NCBI GenBank assembly: GCA_033977485.1
Contig: CM066991.1
Location: 128,049,999 to 128,113,998 of the forward strand
DNA length: 64,000 nt
From: Hydrangea macrophylla
Lineage: Eukaryota; Streptophyta; Magnoliopsida; Cornales; Hydrangeaceae
Reading direction: 5' to 3'
Under the pieces are notes generated by a model. The model had not been told where the DNA came from. It was given only the letters and a program-made list of their open reading frames with translations, and searched no databases. The position numbers were made by a program, and so were the translations under genes. This document shows, piece by piece, positions 25,547 through 36,656 of the stretch. The number at the start of each line of letters is the position of its first letter. The stretch's first letter is position 1.

Positions 25547-26233
25547 TTTGAGACGCCCCGCAAAAATAAGCGTATTTCCATTGAAAAATTAAATAAATCA
25601 CACTTGATTCTTTAAAATAAAAATACAAAATTTCTTTAAAACTCCCAGCAGGTCCATATTCTCCACGGATCTCCTATATCATCCCTAACCTTATCTCCCT
25701 TCTAGGCTTCGGTTACCGGCACTGCCTGCATCTAAAAACAATACCGGGAAGTATACAATATGACATGAATAATAAAGGCTCAAAAGGATAATGACAATCA
25801 AATACATAGAACGACATCAAATCAATTGACCAGTCTCACAACCCAACTGCTCACACTACCCAAACGCTCATACCAATAGCATCATACCAGGTTCCTCTTG
25901 ATCACATAGCAAGAGACACCTCACCTCACCTCACCCGTCTCCAGTACGTCGGTCCCTGAGGCCTGTTGGACTGTTGGTAGGTGCTCCTTGCTCATGACCC
26001 TTTAGTCCCATAGCACTTAGCAATAAACATATACTCATTGATTCCAAATGAAAACACAACATAACTGCAAAAAGAGTACAAGTAGAGATAACAAAGAAAT
26101 ACTCCGGAGAATTTAGAAAGCATATTGTACACAACCCAGTACCTATAAATGATGTTGAGCAACTCCCAAACACTTCTCTTCTTCTTCTTCTTCTTCTAAC
26201 TCGAGGTGTATGTATATATATAATTGTGTATAT

Positions 26234-26881
26234 GAAGAAGAAGAAGAAGAAGAGAAGTGTTTGGGAGTTGCTCAACATCATTTATAGGTACCGGGTTGTG
26301 TACAATATGCTTTCTAAATTCTCCGGAGTATTTCTTTGTTATCTCTACTTGTACTCTTTTTGCAGTTATGTTGTGTTTTCATTTGGAATCAATGAGTATG
26401 TGTTTATTGCTAAGTGCTATGGGACTAAAGGGTCATGAGCAAGGAGCACCTACCAACAGTCCAACAGGCCTCAGGGACCGACGTACTGGAGACGGGTGAG
26501 GTGAGGTGAGGTGTCTCTTGCTGTGTGATCAAGAGGAACCTGGTATGATGCTATTGGTATGAGCGTTTGGCTAGTGTGAGCAGTTGGGTTGTGAGACTGG
26601 TCAATTGATTTGATGTCGTTCTATGTATTTGATTGTCATTATCCTTTTGAGCCTTTATTATTCATGTCATATTGTATACTTCCCGGTATGTTTTTTAGAT
26701 GCAGGCAGTGCCGGTAACCGAAGCCTAGAAGGGAGATAAGGTTAAGGATGATATAGGAGATCCGTGGAGAATATGGACCTGCTGGGAGTTTTAAAGAAAT
26801 TTTGTATTTTTATTTTAAAGAATCAAGTGTGATTTATTTAATTTTTCAATGGAAATACGCTTATTTTTGCGGGGCGTCACA
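26234..26881 (+). repeat. Inverted U5 arm of element E
   Basis: Reverse complement of 25549-26196 (648 bp), separated from it by a 37-bp loop (26197-26233). The junction lies in a GAA/CTT simple repeat. A few substitutions separate the arm from both direct copies. At one site (CCCGGTACC) it agrees with the 3' LTR and not with the adjacent 5' LTR copy. Confidence 0.93.
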
Positions 26882-27290
26882 TATTTGCCTTATATCTCCC
26901 GATCAATTCACGACTTCTAATTACATTGTTAATTCATAATTAAATCCCAAAATCTGAAAATCAGAATAAATAGAACAATGATTAGATAAGGAAATCTGAA
27001 CAAAAACCACTGCCTCACTGAGCAAATTTGCAAAATTACGAAACAATCATCAGTCCTCACGCCTTTTATTTTTTTTGTATCAGTGTTATTTACTTAATTT
27101 TATTTATATTTTTATTTATTCAGAACTTGTAAGTTGTATGTCTCTTAGTTATTTTTTTATTTATTGATTAATTTGATTTATTTATTGTGGTTGTGTTATT
27201 TTTGTTTTTGTTTTGATTTTTTTGCTTTTTGTTTGTTTGTTTGTTTATTTGTTTTTTTTTTAATTCAGAAGAATCAGAACTCTTTAGACA

Positions 27291-29671
27291 ATGACACGGA
27301 CAGATAATGTAACTCGTATTTCTTCTGCGGCATCTAATTCCGCGTCTCAATCGGAAGAAATTTTAAAGCGAAATTCAAATGATGTTGGATGGGACTATGC
27401 AATAACTGTGGATCCTGGAAATTTGGATAAGGTAAAATGCAAGTTGTGTGGTAAAAGGTTTAGTGGAGGAGTGTACAGAGCTAAGTTACACATAGCCCAT
27501 GTTAAAGGGTCGGTAACCGCGTGTCCAAAGTCTACCGATGAAGATAAAAAAAAGTGTCAAGCGGCATTAGATGAAGCACCAAGAAAAAAAAGAGAGAAAA
27601 GGAAACAACAAGAGGAGATAAGAGAAGAGGTTCATGTTGTTGGTGAAGAAGATGAAGATGTTGTAGAGGTTGGGTCATCGAGAAAGAAGCCGCACATGCT
27701 TGGGCCTATAGATAGATTCGCAAATATTATCGATCCCGATTCTTCAATGGATACTGCGAAGAAGATGAGGCAACAAAATATGCACGATGCGATTTGGAAG
27801 GAAAGAAAACAAACTGTGCATCAATATGTGGCTAGATGGGTGTATGAAGCAGGCATCCCTTTTCATGCTATTGATAATGATAGCTTCCAGAGATTTGTGG
27901 AAGCGGTTGGTCAATTTGGTCCGGGTTACCAACCTCCAAGTCAATATGAATTAAGGGAGCCATTGTTGAAGAAAGAGGTTGAGAGGACAAAAAATTCACT
28001 CAAAAAGCAAGAGGAAGAATGGGCTTTGAATGGTTGCTCTATCATGACCGATGCTTGGACCGACCGAAAGAGAAGAAGTATTATGAATTTATGCGTGAAT
28101 TGCAAGGTGGGCACCACTTTTCTTTCTTCCAAAGAAGCATCTAATGATGCGCACACCGGAGAATATATTTTTGAATATGTTGACAAGTGCATTGAAGAAA
28201 TCGGGCCGGAAAAAGTAATTCAAGTGGTGACGGACAATGCTTCTAATAATATGGCCGCGGCAAATTTGTTAAAAGAGAAGAGGCCAAACATGTTTTGGAC
28301 TTCATGTGCCACTCACACATTAAACCTCATGCTTGAGGGAATTGGAAAGACTCCTAGATTCAAAGGAGTGATTGAGAAGGCAAAGGCATTTACCATTTTC
28401 ATTTATTCACATCATACGACCTTGGGTTTGATGAGAAAGTTTACAAATAGAAGAGACATAGTGCGGCCGGGAGCCACTAGATTTGCAACTTCTTTTCTGA
28501 CTTTGCAAAGTTTGATGGAGAAGAAAGAAAAGTTAAGGACTATGGTTACTAGTGATGCATGGGGAGAATGCAAACATTCCAAGAGTGCAAAAGGGAAAAC
28601 GGCATATGCTACGGTGGTAAGCATGTCGTTTTGGAATGGGGTAACATTATGCTTAAAGGTGTTTGCTCCTTTAGTGAAAGTACTTCGCCTTGTTGATGGG
28701 GATCGAAAGCCATCAATGGGCTTCTTGTATGGTGAGCTACAACAAGCAAAGGAAGAAATCAAAGAGGCTTACAAAAATGTGGAGGTTAATTACCGTCCAA
28801 TCTTGGAGATTATTGATAAAAAAGCTGAAGGTCGACTTGATAGTCCACTACATTTGGCGGCTTATCTCTTGAATCCTTATTACTTGTTCAAAGATCCAAC
28901 CTTACAAAGTGATCCTCTTGTCATGGATGCGGTTTTTACTTGTGTTGAGAAGTTTTTCCCGGATGACTTTACTATGCAACATCAAGTTATAAATGTGGAA
29001 TTATTGAAGTATAAGAAAAAAGAGGGTGGGTTTGGAAGACCCTTGGCCAAGGCGGGATGTGCCAAGAATGATGACAATTATGATTCAGGTAAATATACTT
29101 ATTTTCTATACATTATTTCATTTACTTTTTTAATATTTCTTATTTAAAGAACTTCTTAGTAATTAATTAATAAAAATTCTTTAATTTTTAATGTAGTTGG
29201 ATGGTGGTCAAACTATGGTAATCTTACACCCAACTTGCAAAAATTGGCTTCAAGAATCCTCTCATTAACTTCTAGTTCTTCTGGATGTGAGAGAAATTGG
29301 AGCAATTTTGAGGCGGTAAGTATGAATTATAAGGTGTATGGTAGTTACTTAGTTAATTGAAATATAGGAAATACTAATAATTTTTACCAAATATTGTTTA
29401 TGTAGTTACATACAAAGAAAAGGAATAGACTAGATACATCAAGGTTGAACAATCTAGTCTATGTCCAATTCAATTCCAGGATCATCAACAAGAAGCTAAA
29501 GTTGAAGGAGAAAGATGTGGATGTACTACTTGCTACTGAAGCTAGCAACGCACAAGGATGGATTGTTGACGGTGGTGATGATGAAGAAGTCGAGCCCGGT
29601 TCGGGACTTACTTGGGGAATGGTTGGAGAGGCATCAGGAGCGGATCATGTCATGGAGCCTCGGAGAAGTGG

Positions 29672-29702
<31 letters not shown>

Positions 29703-29816
29703 GTCGATTTTGTATCGGATGAGGATACAGAAGAAGAGGGTGATGAGGAGTATGACTTCGAGTCCGATGGAGATGGAGTATTGGAGCGATATGGAGAAGA
29801 AGAGTTGGAAGCTTAG
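27291..29816 (+). CDS. hAT transposase, BED zinc finger / DUF659 / hAT C-terminal, three exons
   Basis: Exons 27291-29088, 29197-29315 and 29406-29816 join in frame (GT-AG introns of 108 and 90 bp) to give 775 aa. The N-terminal BED zinc finger uses W34, C50, C53, H67 and H70. A basic, acidic linker follows (about 95-125). The DUF659/RNase H-like core has catalytic Asp at 254 (TDAWTD) and 315 (VTDNASNN). The third catalytic residue is probably E631 in the hAT C-terminal region (GCERNWSNFE, exon 2). The C-terminus is strongly acidic. No stop or frameshift was found, so the protein may be active. It excises and reinserts the element by cut-and-paste at 8-bp targets. The first ATG of the frame was chosen as start. 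Element E lies about 400 bp upstream and may have separated the gene from its promoter. Confidence 0.9.
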
Positions 29817-29919
29817 CTTGTTGGTAAGCACCTATTTAAATTACATTGTTGATAATGCGACTTTTTTTAATATTAGAATTGTCTCTGTATTATTAATTTT
29901 GCTTTAAAATAATTTTTCC

Positions 29920-29995
29920 GCCTAGGCCCCGCCTAGGCGCCCGACTAGTCCCCTAGGCGCTAGGCCCCCCTCCACCGCCCGACTAGCGCCTAGCG
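29920..29995. repeat. hAT right subterminal repeats
   Basis: Inverse copies of the CTAGGCG motif next to the right terminal repeat, mirroring 22373-22560. Confidence 0.85.
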
Positions 29996-30052
29996 ATTTT
30001 TAGAACATTGTGTGTTATTAAACACCAATTAATTATGCTAATGCATACTAAA

Positions 30053-30338
30053 TCATTTTGCTGCACTGTCGACTTTTACGGAAACGGACATAACTCTCTC
30101 TAGAAAACTCGGATTCGCGCACCGTTTTTTGCGTTGGAACCGGGACTCAAAAACCTATCTTTTGATATAAAATTTGTTATACCTTATTAATTACCATTTT
30201 GCCCTTGGGCTTAATTTGTCTAACATAATGGTGTAAACGTACTTGTTTTCCCTCCTTTTCATTTGTATATTGCAGTTTGAAGGCCTTGGTGGCGTGCCAC
30301 ATGTCTTGGGTTCACATGTGTGGATCCGGGACGTGCCA
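30053..30338 (+). repeat. Inverted U5 arm at the 5' end of element A
   Basis: Reverse complement of the first 286 bp of the A LTR (18772-19057), ending GGGACGTGCCA where GGGGCGTGACA is expected. Joined to the truncated 5' LTR at a shared TCAT (30053-30056). The sequence beyond 30338 belongs to gag remnant G, so this is the integrated end of element A. Confidence 0.88.
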
Positions 30339-30769
30339 TAACTTCTCTTCGAATTTCAGGTTTCAACCCTTTTAGAAAAGTCCCAACTAATTGATGTTCT
30401 AACCAACCCTAGCTCGATTTGAAAGACGTTCAAACCTACTTTGGTATTCCAGGACGGTTGTGGTGTGTTCAATTTTAGCAAATCCCGAGGGGCCAAAGCG
30501 AACCAACAACTTTCCACGAATTCTGGCCATGTAGGAGCACCGCAATTGGATTCAAACTAGTCGTACCAGTGGATTCACCATCAAGATCGATTGAAGCAAT
30601 TTCTACCTTCGTATTGTTCAATATCTTATGGAATCAGAAATAACGTTCCGCGCGTGAGATCCAACTCATTGGGTCTCATTCTTCCCATCGAGGGAAATCT
30701 ATTTTCATTCTTCAAAACCCTTGGTCTCTATCCAACCCAAACCCTTTGTGAAAGCAACGATTGGGTTCG

Positions 30770-33199
30770 TGTCACACCCCAACCCGCTCCCAGCGGATTA
30801 GAACACATGTAACAAGACTATACTCGTCCCAAACTACACTAATTAGAAGAAAAAAAACATTAAATAACTTTATGGTGACAAAATAGTCCTAAGTGTAAAA
30901 TGGTCATTAATAAAGTATATTAAATTTTATACCAAAAGATAGGTCTTTGAGTCCCATTTCCAACGCAAAAAAACGGCGCATGAATTCGAATTTTCTAAAA
31001 AAAGTTATGAATGTTTCCGTAAAAGTAGACGTGCTGTGAAACTGCATGCGGATTGATCCGGCCTAAAGCCGGATCGATCCATCTTGTTGTTTTTCTCGCA
31101 AAATGTCCCCCAGAACAGCCGGATTGATCCACCCTTTAACCCGGATCTATCCAGGTTCTATAGAATGCAAATCTGCTACTAAAACCTTGTTTTTACATGT
31201 CCAACTCATATCCAAACTTAACCAAACATCATGGAACATTAGGAAACCATTCCAAACTCATTCCTAAGCATGTTTAAACATTAACAAAGCATATAGAACA
31301 TATTCACAACCACAAATGGATCAAACCAACCATGAACTCAACCCCTTTGAATCAAAGCAAGTTTTTGAAACACCATTCTCATCAAAACTAACATCTCATG
31401 GAATCTTGTAGAAAATTTACTCAAAGCCATAACTAACATCACATATACAAATGAAATTTGTCTTAACACTTGCGACACCATCCGGACTTGCCGAGATGGT
31501 TCAACTAAACAACTTGCACCAAACCATGGAAATTCATACAAGTTTTCTAAATTCAACCTCAAAACTTCCAAAACACTTTGTTACAAAATGGGACTTGTTT
31601 GAAATGGTTGCGACACATACCCGGACTTGCTGGAATGGTCCAACTCAAGAAACTTACACAACCCAACTAATATTTTAAGGAACCACATGGAATTCTCAAT
31701 GTAAAACTCCAAACCTACTACTACTACCTATATTACAACTTGAGTTGCAGAAATTTCAAAATAATAAGTTACATAATTAAACAAGATTAGAAACATGTCA
31801 CACAAGGTCCAATCTTTCCCATTCCCAACCGCATGTCATTTCCTCTTTGGGAATAGCTCCGAACCTGCGGTGGTTGTTATGTACCACAACACAAATAGAA
31901 AAACGGTTTTCTTAAGCATTATACCTAGTGAATAAACTAACCTGCATTGGATGTCATGAACATGTATAATGCAACAATTTAAGCATGTAAGCATACATAA
32001 TCGCATAATTCATGGGTTAATGGTTCATTCAGATTGGAAGGCCACTTCCTTGGTCGTGCGGTCACTTCTATTCATTGGACTTCCGTATTTATCCGATTCT
32101 TCCTCTTCCCCTTCATTATTACTCCCAACAATCAACCATTACTCCCATTCATTCATTGACCACTTAACATATAAGCACATAACCACATAAACATAATAAT
32201 TTCATACCAAATCAACATGAAATTCTAGTTTTTAGCATGAATTCAACCATTACTTCTAGAATTGTCATTTTCTAACTATCAATTGAAGCACAAGACATGT
32301 ACCACATCAAAGCTTAAGTTAAAAAAAACTCATTGTCTACAAGTTCTACCCAAAATCAGTCCAAGAATACAAAATTTCACCAATTTTAGCTCTATTCTCC
32401 CCCCGGAGTAAATCCTACAAGAATTCGACAACTGCGTGTCACCGATTAGCGTGAGCCACTAAAGTTACGACGATTAAAACGTAAATTAAAGGTATAGAAA
32501 TGATCGTCTCACCTCTATAAGTTCGAATAAGGCTTCAGTTCGCGAATTGGAAGAACGGCGTGAAATATTCGTCGGTGTCTCATGCTCGTCGGTTCTCTTT
32601 CTTTCTTTCTATTTTCTGTCCAATTTTTGTAAATTTTTGATACTTTCTCACTCTTAGGACACCTATGCATATACATGCATTAAGTTGTCATAAAATTTTG
32701 TTCTTCTTTCATTTGCACCCCCAAAACTCTTAAGTTCTTATTATTAAATCCCCCAAACCTTCAATGAACTACCCAATTATCTAAATGGTTGTTTATCTAA
32801 GTCCTGTATGGGTCCCAACCGTCCCAAATTTTTTTGTGGAGTTACTATCGTACATACTAATTATGACTCTTTTCAATTATACCCTTATTTGAGTATCCAA
32901 ACTAATACCAAATGCTAACACATATAGCAATATAATTTAAAGGCATCTTTAAACAAGTATCCATTTAATCATATAAATGCATTTTATATGTGCAAATTAT
33001 TTCATCCAGGCCCTTCATTGAGTCCCACTCCATAACATGTCCCACCTTACTGGGGACTTTTTCGACTGTGTCCTTTACCGAACACTCTTGTTTCACGGGT
33101 GAATCCAAGCCTCCCCTTAATCCATTTTTACACACGAATTATAACAATTATTGCAAATTAACATAATAATTAACCATTTTTCCAGGTATGGGTGTTATC
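30770..33199 (-). mobile_element. Solo LTR F, diverged relative of the A LTR
   Basis: Starts TGTCACACCCC (U5 end, plus coordinates) and ends near GGTGTTATC. Flanks GTTCG (30765-30769) and GTTCA (33200-33204) are a 4/5 match for a target duplication. Many segments match the A LTR with heavy C-to-T decay. Inserted in gag remnant G. No coding region. Confidence 0.75.
31050..31152. repeat. Decayed palindrome quartet in solo LTR F
   Basis: GGATTGATCC (31050), GGATCGATCC (31071), GGATTGATCC (31121) and GGATCTATCC (31143): spacings 21, 50 and 22 bp, the same geometry as in element A. Confidence 0.92.
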
Positions 33200-33299
33200 G
33201 TTCATCACGGTAAGTAGCAGGATTTGTTGTAGTCATTTTCGCATGATATTCTTGATTATTATGATGACAAGGTGCAACTGGATCCAAAAGTTTCCTTAA

Positions 33300-34274
33300 T
33301 AGGGCTTATTACTAAATAACCCTTATTATTCATGTGTGTGTATATATATATATATATTGTAAAGTAGAATCATAAGTCTGCCACGTGTCAGCTCTATGAT
33401 TTTTCTCAATTTTTTTTTTCAATTTTTCTTATTTTTTATACCTACATATATATGTAGAGTTAGACTCCAGTGCGTTCACCTAGTGCACACTGGAGTCGGT
33501 CTATATATATGTATTTCAAATCAAAGTATATAAGTATCAATATCTAATCTAATCTAATCTAATTCAAATCAACTATATGAGTATCAATATTTAATCTAAT
33601 CTTTATCTAATCTAATCTAAATTTTCCTTATTTTTTATACCTATATATATATATTTCAAAACTTTTTTTTTAATAAACTTTTCTTTTCCAATTCAAATTC
33701 TTACCACCATAATCAAGTATTGCTAAACATTAGTATTGCTAAACATTAGGATAGAGAGCCTACGAAACTAAAAAAAAAATAAAAAATTAAAGGAATAAAA
33801 GAAAAGAAAAGAAGGTAAAACTTTCATCGTTGGACCTAAAAAGAAAAGGTTCATTACCACCTAAGTGTATACATTTTTTAATTTGTATATAAAAAAAACC
33901 ATGTAGATTTTTAGTTTCATAGGACAAACATTCAAATTATTTTTGCGTGACTGTCAATGTCAATTTGTTTGCCACTTTGTTTAAATTTCAGTCGAGTTTT
34001 AATTAGTTTTAATAATTACCTCCCGTGAATCGCTCAGGCTCAAAAGCTAATTTTAATTATAAAACTTAAATAATTAAAAATTTTGAAAAGGAATAAAAAT
34101 GAGTATTACTTAATACTAAGTTCAGCTTAAGAACGTATTTTGAAAATAAAAATGCGAGGAAGTTTCACATGAAAACAATTGAATAATTTGGATTTTCTCA
34201 AAAATAAAAATTAAAACTTTTGACCTTAAATACATTTAAAAAAAATCCTTCTAAAATATAAGGCAAAACTAATG
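33300..34274. other. AT-rich spacer
   Basis: No gene seen. Contains a TA microsatellite (33343-33357), a short palindrome GACTCCAGTG...CACTGGAGTC (about 33463-33497) and several ATCTAATCTA repeats. Confidence 0.7.
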
Positions 34275-35027
34275 GTCTTTTAAAAGCAAAAGTTAATGCG
34301 AGGACACATCAAAGTTCAACCATAGTCCCAATTAGGGGTGTATACGAGCTGAGCCTAATCGAGCTTGGGCTCGACTAATACATAAATGAAAAGGCTCGAG
34401 CTCGGCTTGAGAAAAAGAATTAAGATTGAGCTCGGCTCGATTAACCTTAGCAAACCAAGTTTGAGCTCAAGCTCGAAAAAGATTTGACTCGAAGTTGCAG
34501 AGCGATTAGATTAGAAACAACAATGGATCTAAAATATAAAATATAAAATCTAAAATCAAAGTCAAAATAATAAAAATCCCAAATCACAAACCTAAGAGTA
34601 AGACACATCTAAAACAGAAACCTAAAACACAAATCTGAAATCAAACCTGATTGCGGTGTCTTTTAAAAGCAAAAGTTAATGAGAGGACACATCAAAGTTC
34701 AACCATAGTCCCAATTAGGGGTGTATACGAGCTGAGCCTAATCGAGCTTGGGCTCGACTAATACATAAATGAAAAGGCTCGAGCTCGGCTTGAGAAAAAG
34801 AATTAAGATTGAGCTCGGCTCGATTAACCTTAGCAAACCAAGTTTGAGCTCAAGCTCGAAAAAGATTTGACTCAAAGTTGCAGAGCGATTAGATTAGAAA
34901 CAACAATGGATCTAAAATCTAAAATCAAAGTCAAAATAATAAAAATCCCAAATCACAAACCCTAAGAGTAAGACACATCTAAAACAGAAACCTAAAACAC
35001 AAATCTGAAATCAAACCTGATTGCGGT
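34275..35027. repeat. Tandem duplication of 383/370 bp
   Basis: The unit starting GTCTTTTAAAAGCAAAAG at 34275 is repeated at 34658, nearly identical. The second copy lacks a short ATAAAAT repeat. The unit includes the left end of the hAT-like element described next, with its flank. Confidence 0.93.
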
Positions 35028-35835
35028 AGCTGGTAGGTCCACAGGACCACAACTCATTGGTCGCGCCTCACAAGACGCCAACGTAGACGCCACTGATGAT
35101 CACCCTTTACGTCGTTGCCTAGTCATTGCTTTCGCCTGGCCGAGAAGACGAGAAGCCCTACTTGATATCTGTCAACATCGCAGCAAACTGGTCATCTTCA
35201 AAGCTGCTATCCTCTATAGGGGTTACGGATGGCAACGGGGGGTTTGGTACGAAGTAGCCACTTTCCAATTCCTACTCCTACTCCTATTAAAAAGTTGTTT
35301 ACCAAACCCGCCCTAACCCTATTAGTAGCGGAGTTGGATTTGGTCTGTTTTTTATCGGGGCGGGGGCGGGTTTACCATCAAGTGACTTAAATAAAATTTT
35401 AAAACTTACATTTTAGTAAATTAACGGATTGAATGATAAATTGACAAGTAACCATGGTGAGTTTCTTTTATTTTATAAGTCAAACATTTAAATTTTTGCT
35501 ATACGTAGTATACTTTTTCTTTTTTATATGTCATGGTATTAGGTACATAAATAAGTCATAATATTTTAGCATATAAGGGAAAGTATAAGGGTATATCATT
35601 ACATTTGACATTTTAATTGGAATTGGGCGGATTTTAATCGGGGGTATTTTAAACTACCACCTCCGCCCCAACTCCTATAGGGTGTTCATTTTCACCTACC
35701 AAAACCGCTCCTACTCCTAATAGGGTCGTCGTCGCTTTATCGCCAGTGTCAATCTCTCCTTGCGTGGGTCAACTTGTTGAGAGAAAGAACCGTGTGTGGG
35801 TCAACTTGTGTGTATGGACGTGTCGAGATAGGAGC

Positions 35836-35924
<89 letters not shown>

Positions 35925-36290
35925 AGAGGCATTAAAACAAATTTAAAAAAATCCTAATTACTTTAGTTTATATTGTGGGCGTTCTGAGTAATTTTTGTAA
36001 CATAGGGGGTATATTTTGAATTTCAATGGGGATTTAACTGCTAAAGAAACGTTTATATAGGGTATATCTACAAATTTTTCACGTGCTTATTAACGAGCTT
36101 TTTCATTATTACGAGTCTTAATCAAGCGTGTTTACTAGCCTTGTCAAGCGGAGCTGATGTGTGCTTAAGTTTATTAAAAGTGCTTGACATTCAAACAGGA
36201 GCTTGACTTGTTTATTATACGAGCCGAGTCGAGGCCTTATTGAATATGTTCCAAAGCCCTTGTTGAGCAGCTAAACTTGTATACACCCTA
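34333..36290. mobile_element. Old hAT-like non-autonomous element with GAGCTCGGCTCG repeats
   Basis: Left end TAGGGGTGTATACGAGC; right end (other strand) TAGGGTGTATACAAGT. Flanks GTCCCAAT and GACCCAAC match 6/8. Internal sequence is rich in GAGCTCGGCTCGA. Holds an old TAGGGATGGCAA-type repeat around 35225-35730 and a compound microsatellite. No intact gene. Confidence 0.6.
35838..35919 (+). repeat. Compound (GA)n(GT)n microsatellite
   Basis: About 26 GA repeats followed directly by about 15 GT repeats. Confidence 0.95.
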
Positions 36291-36605
36291 GACCCAACCC
36301 TTAAATTTAACCAAATCAATGCTATAAGCCAATACTCTTTAGGCAAACCATTTGTTTATTCGGAAAAACTATTGGTTCAAATTAATATGGTATGTCCTTG
36401 TGTCATTAAATATTTCCTTTCTTAAATTTACTCTTACAAAAAAAGAGAGGAGAAAATTAAGCATCCCTTGTTCTAATAATTGTTATATTGTAAACTTTTG
36501 TGAGTGCAAAAGTTCCCATATAATATATTTTGATCAAATCTCCCATCTATTTATACGCACTCATAAATACTTTTCATTTTTAGAACATGCTACAGTAACT
36601 CTAAT

Positions 36606-36615
<10 letters not shown>

Positions 36616-36647
<32 letters not shown>

Positions 36648-36656
36648 AAAATGCAT
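36616..36656 (+). repeat. Poly(G) run of 41 bases
   Basis: Eleven T then 41 consecutive G. Very unusual length for a plant genome. Could be a true slippage product or an assembly/sequencing artefact. Confidence 0.9.

Larger units (their letters stand above)
23659..26881 (-). mobile_element. Non-autonomous LTR element E with inverted U5 end
   Basis: Minus-strand element inserted in the hAT with a 5-bp TSD TATTT (23654-23658, 26882-26886). The 3' LTR is 23659-25310. The internal region is only 238 bp (25311-25548) with a polypurine tract and primer binding site but no coding region. The 5' LTR (25549-26233) is cut short and followed by an inverted copy of its own U5 part (26234-26881). Both outer ends therefore read GGGGCGTCACA outward. 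A LARD/TRIM-like parasite that depends on another element's enzymes. Confidence 0.9.
22358..30011 (+). mobile_element. Autonomous hAT DNA transposon (7654 bp including a nested element)
   Basis: Terminal inverted repeats of 15 bp (ACAGTGTTCTAAAAA at 22358-22372; the right end 29997-30011 is ACAATGTTCTAAAAA on the other strand). The 8-bp target duplication is GTGTTACT (22350-22357) versus GTGTTATT (30012-30019), one mismatch. The empty site is seen in the partner LTR near 3970. Encodes a complete-looking BED/hAT transposase. Without nested element E it would be about 4.4 kb. Confidence 0.95.
18772..30056 (-). repeat. 5' LTR of element A (chimeric, interrupted by hAT)
   Basis: Begins on the plus strand with TGTCACGCCCC (U5 end) and runs to 22349, is broken by the hAT transposon (22358-30011), and resumes at 30020 with about 35 bases that match 3976-4012. 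It stops at ACTAAATCAT, about 35 bp short of the expected terminus GGATGTTACA, and is joined to an inverted U5 piece. It also carries an inserted piece of element B LTR and a duplicated block (18794-19305 again at about 20062-20572). No genes other than those of the inserted elements. Confidence 0.85.
30340..33300 (-). pseudogene. Gypsy gag remnant G, oldest layer
   Basis: Minus-strand translation shows a diverged retrotransposon gag in several frames. Recognisable pieces in order from about 30730 to 30345 are DFPRWEE, DPMSWISRAERYF, KVEIASIDLDG, PTWPEFVE, LLVRFGPSGF, EYQSRFERLSNRA, LEHQLVGTFLKGLKPEIRREV. Frameshifts and stops are many. Its N-terminal continuation lies beyond 33200 (LLDPVAP...), so solo LTR F splits it. 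Element A interrupts it at 30338, and the rest lies to the left of the window. Confidence 0.75.
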
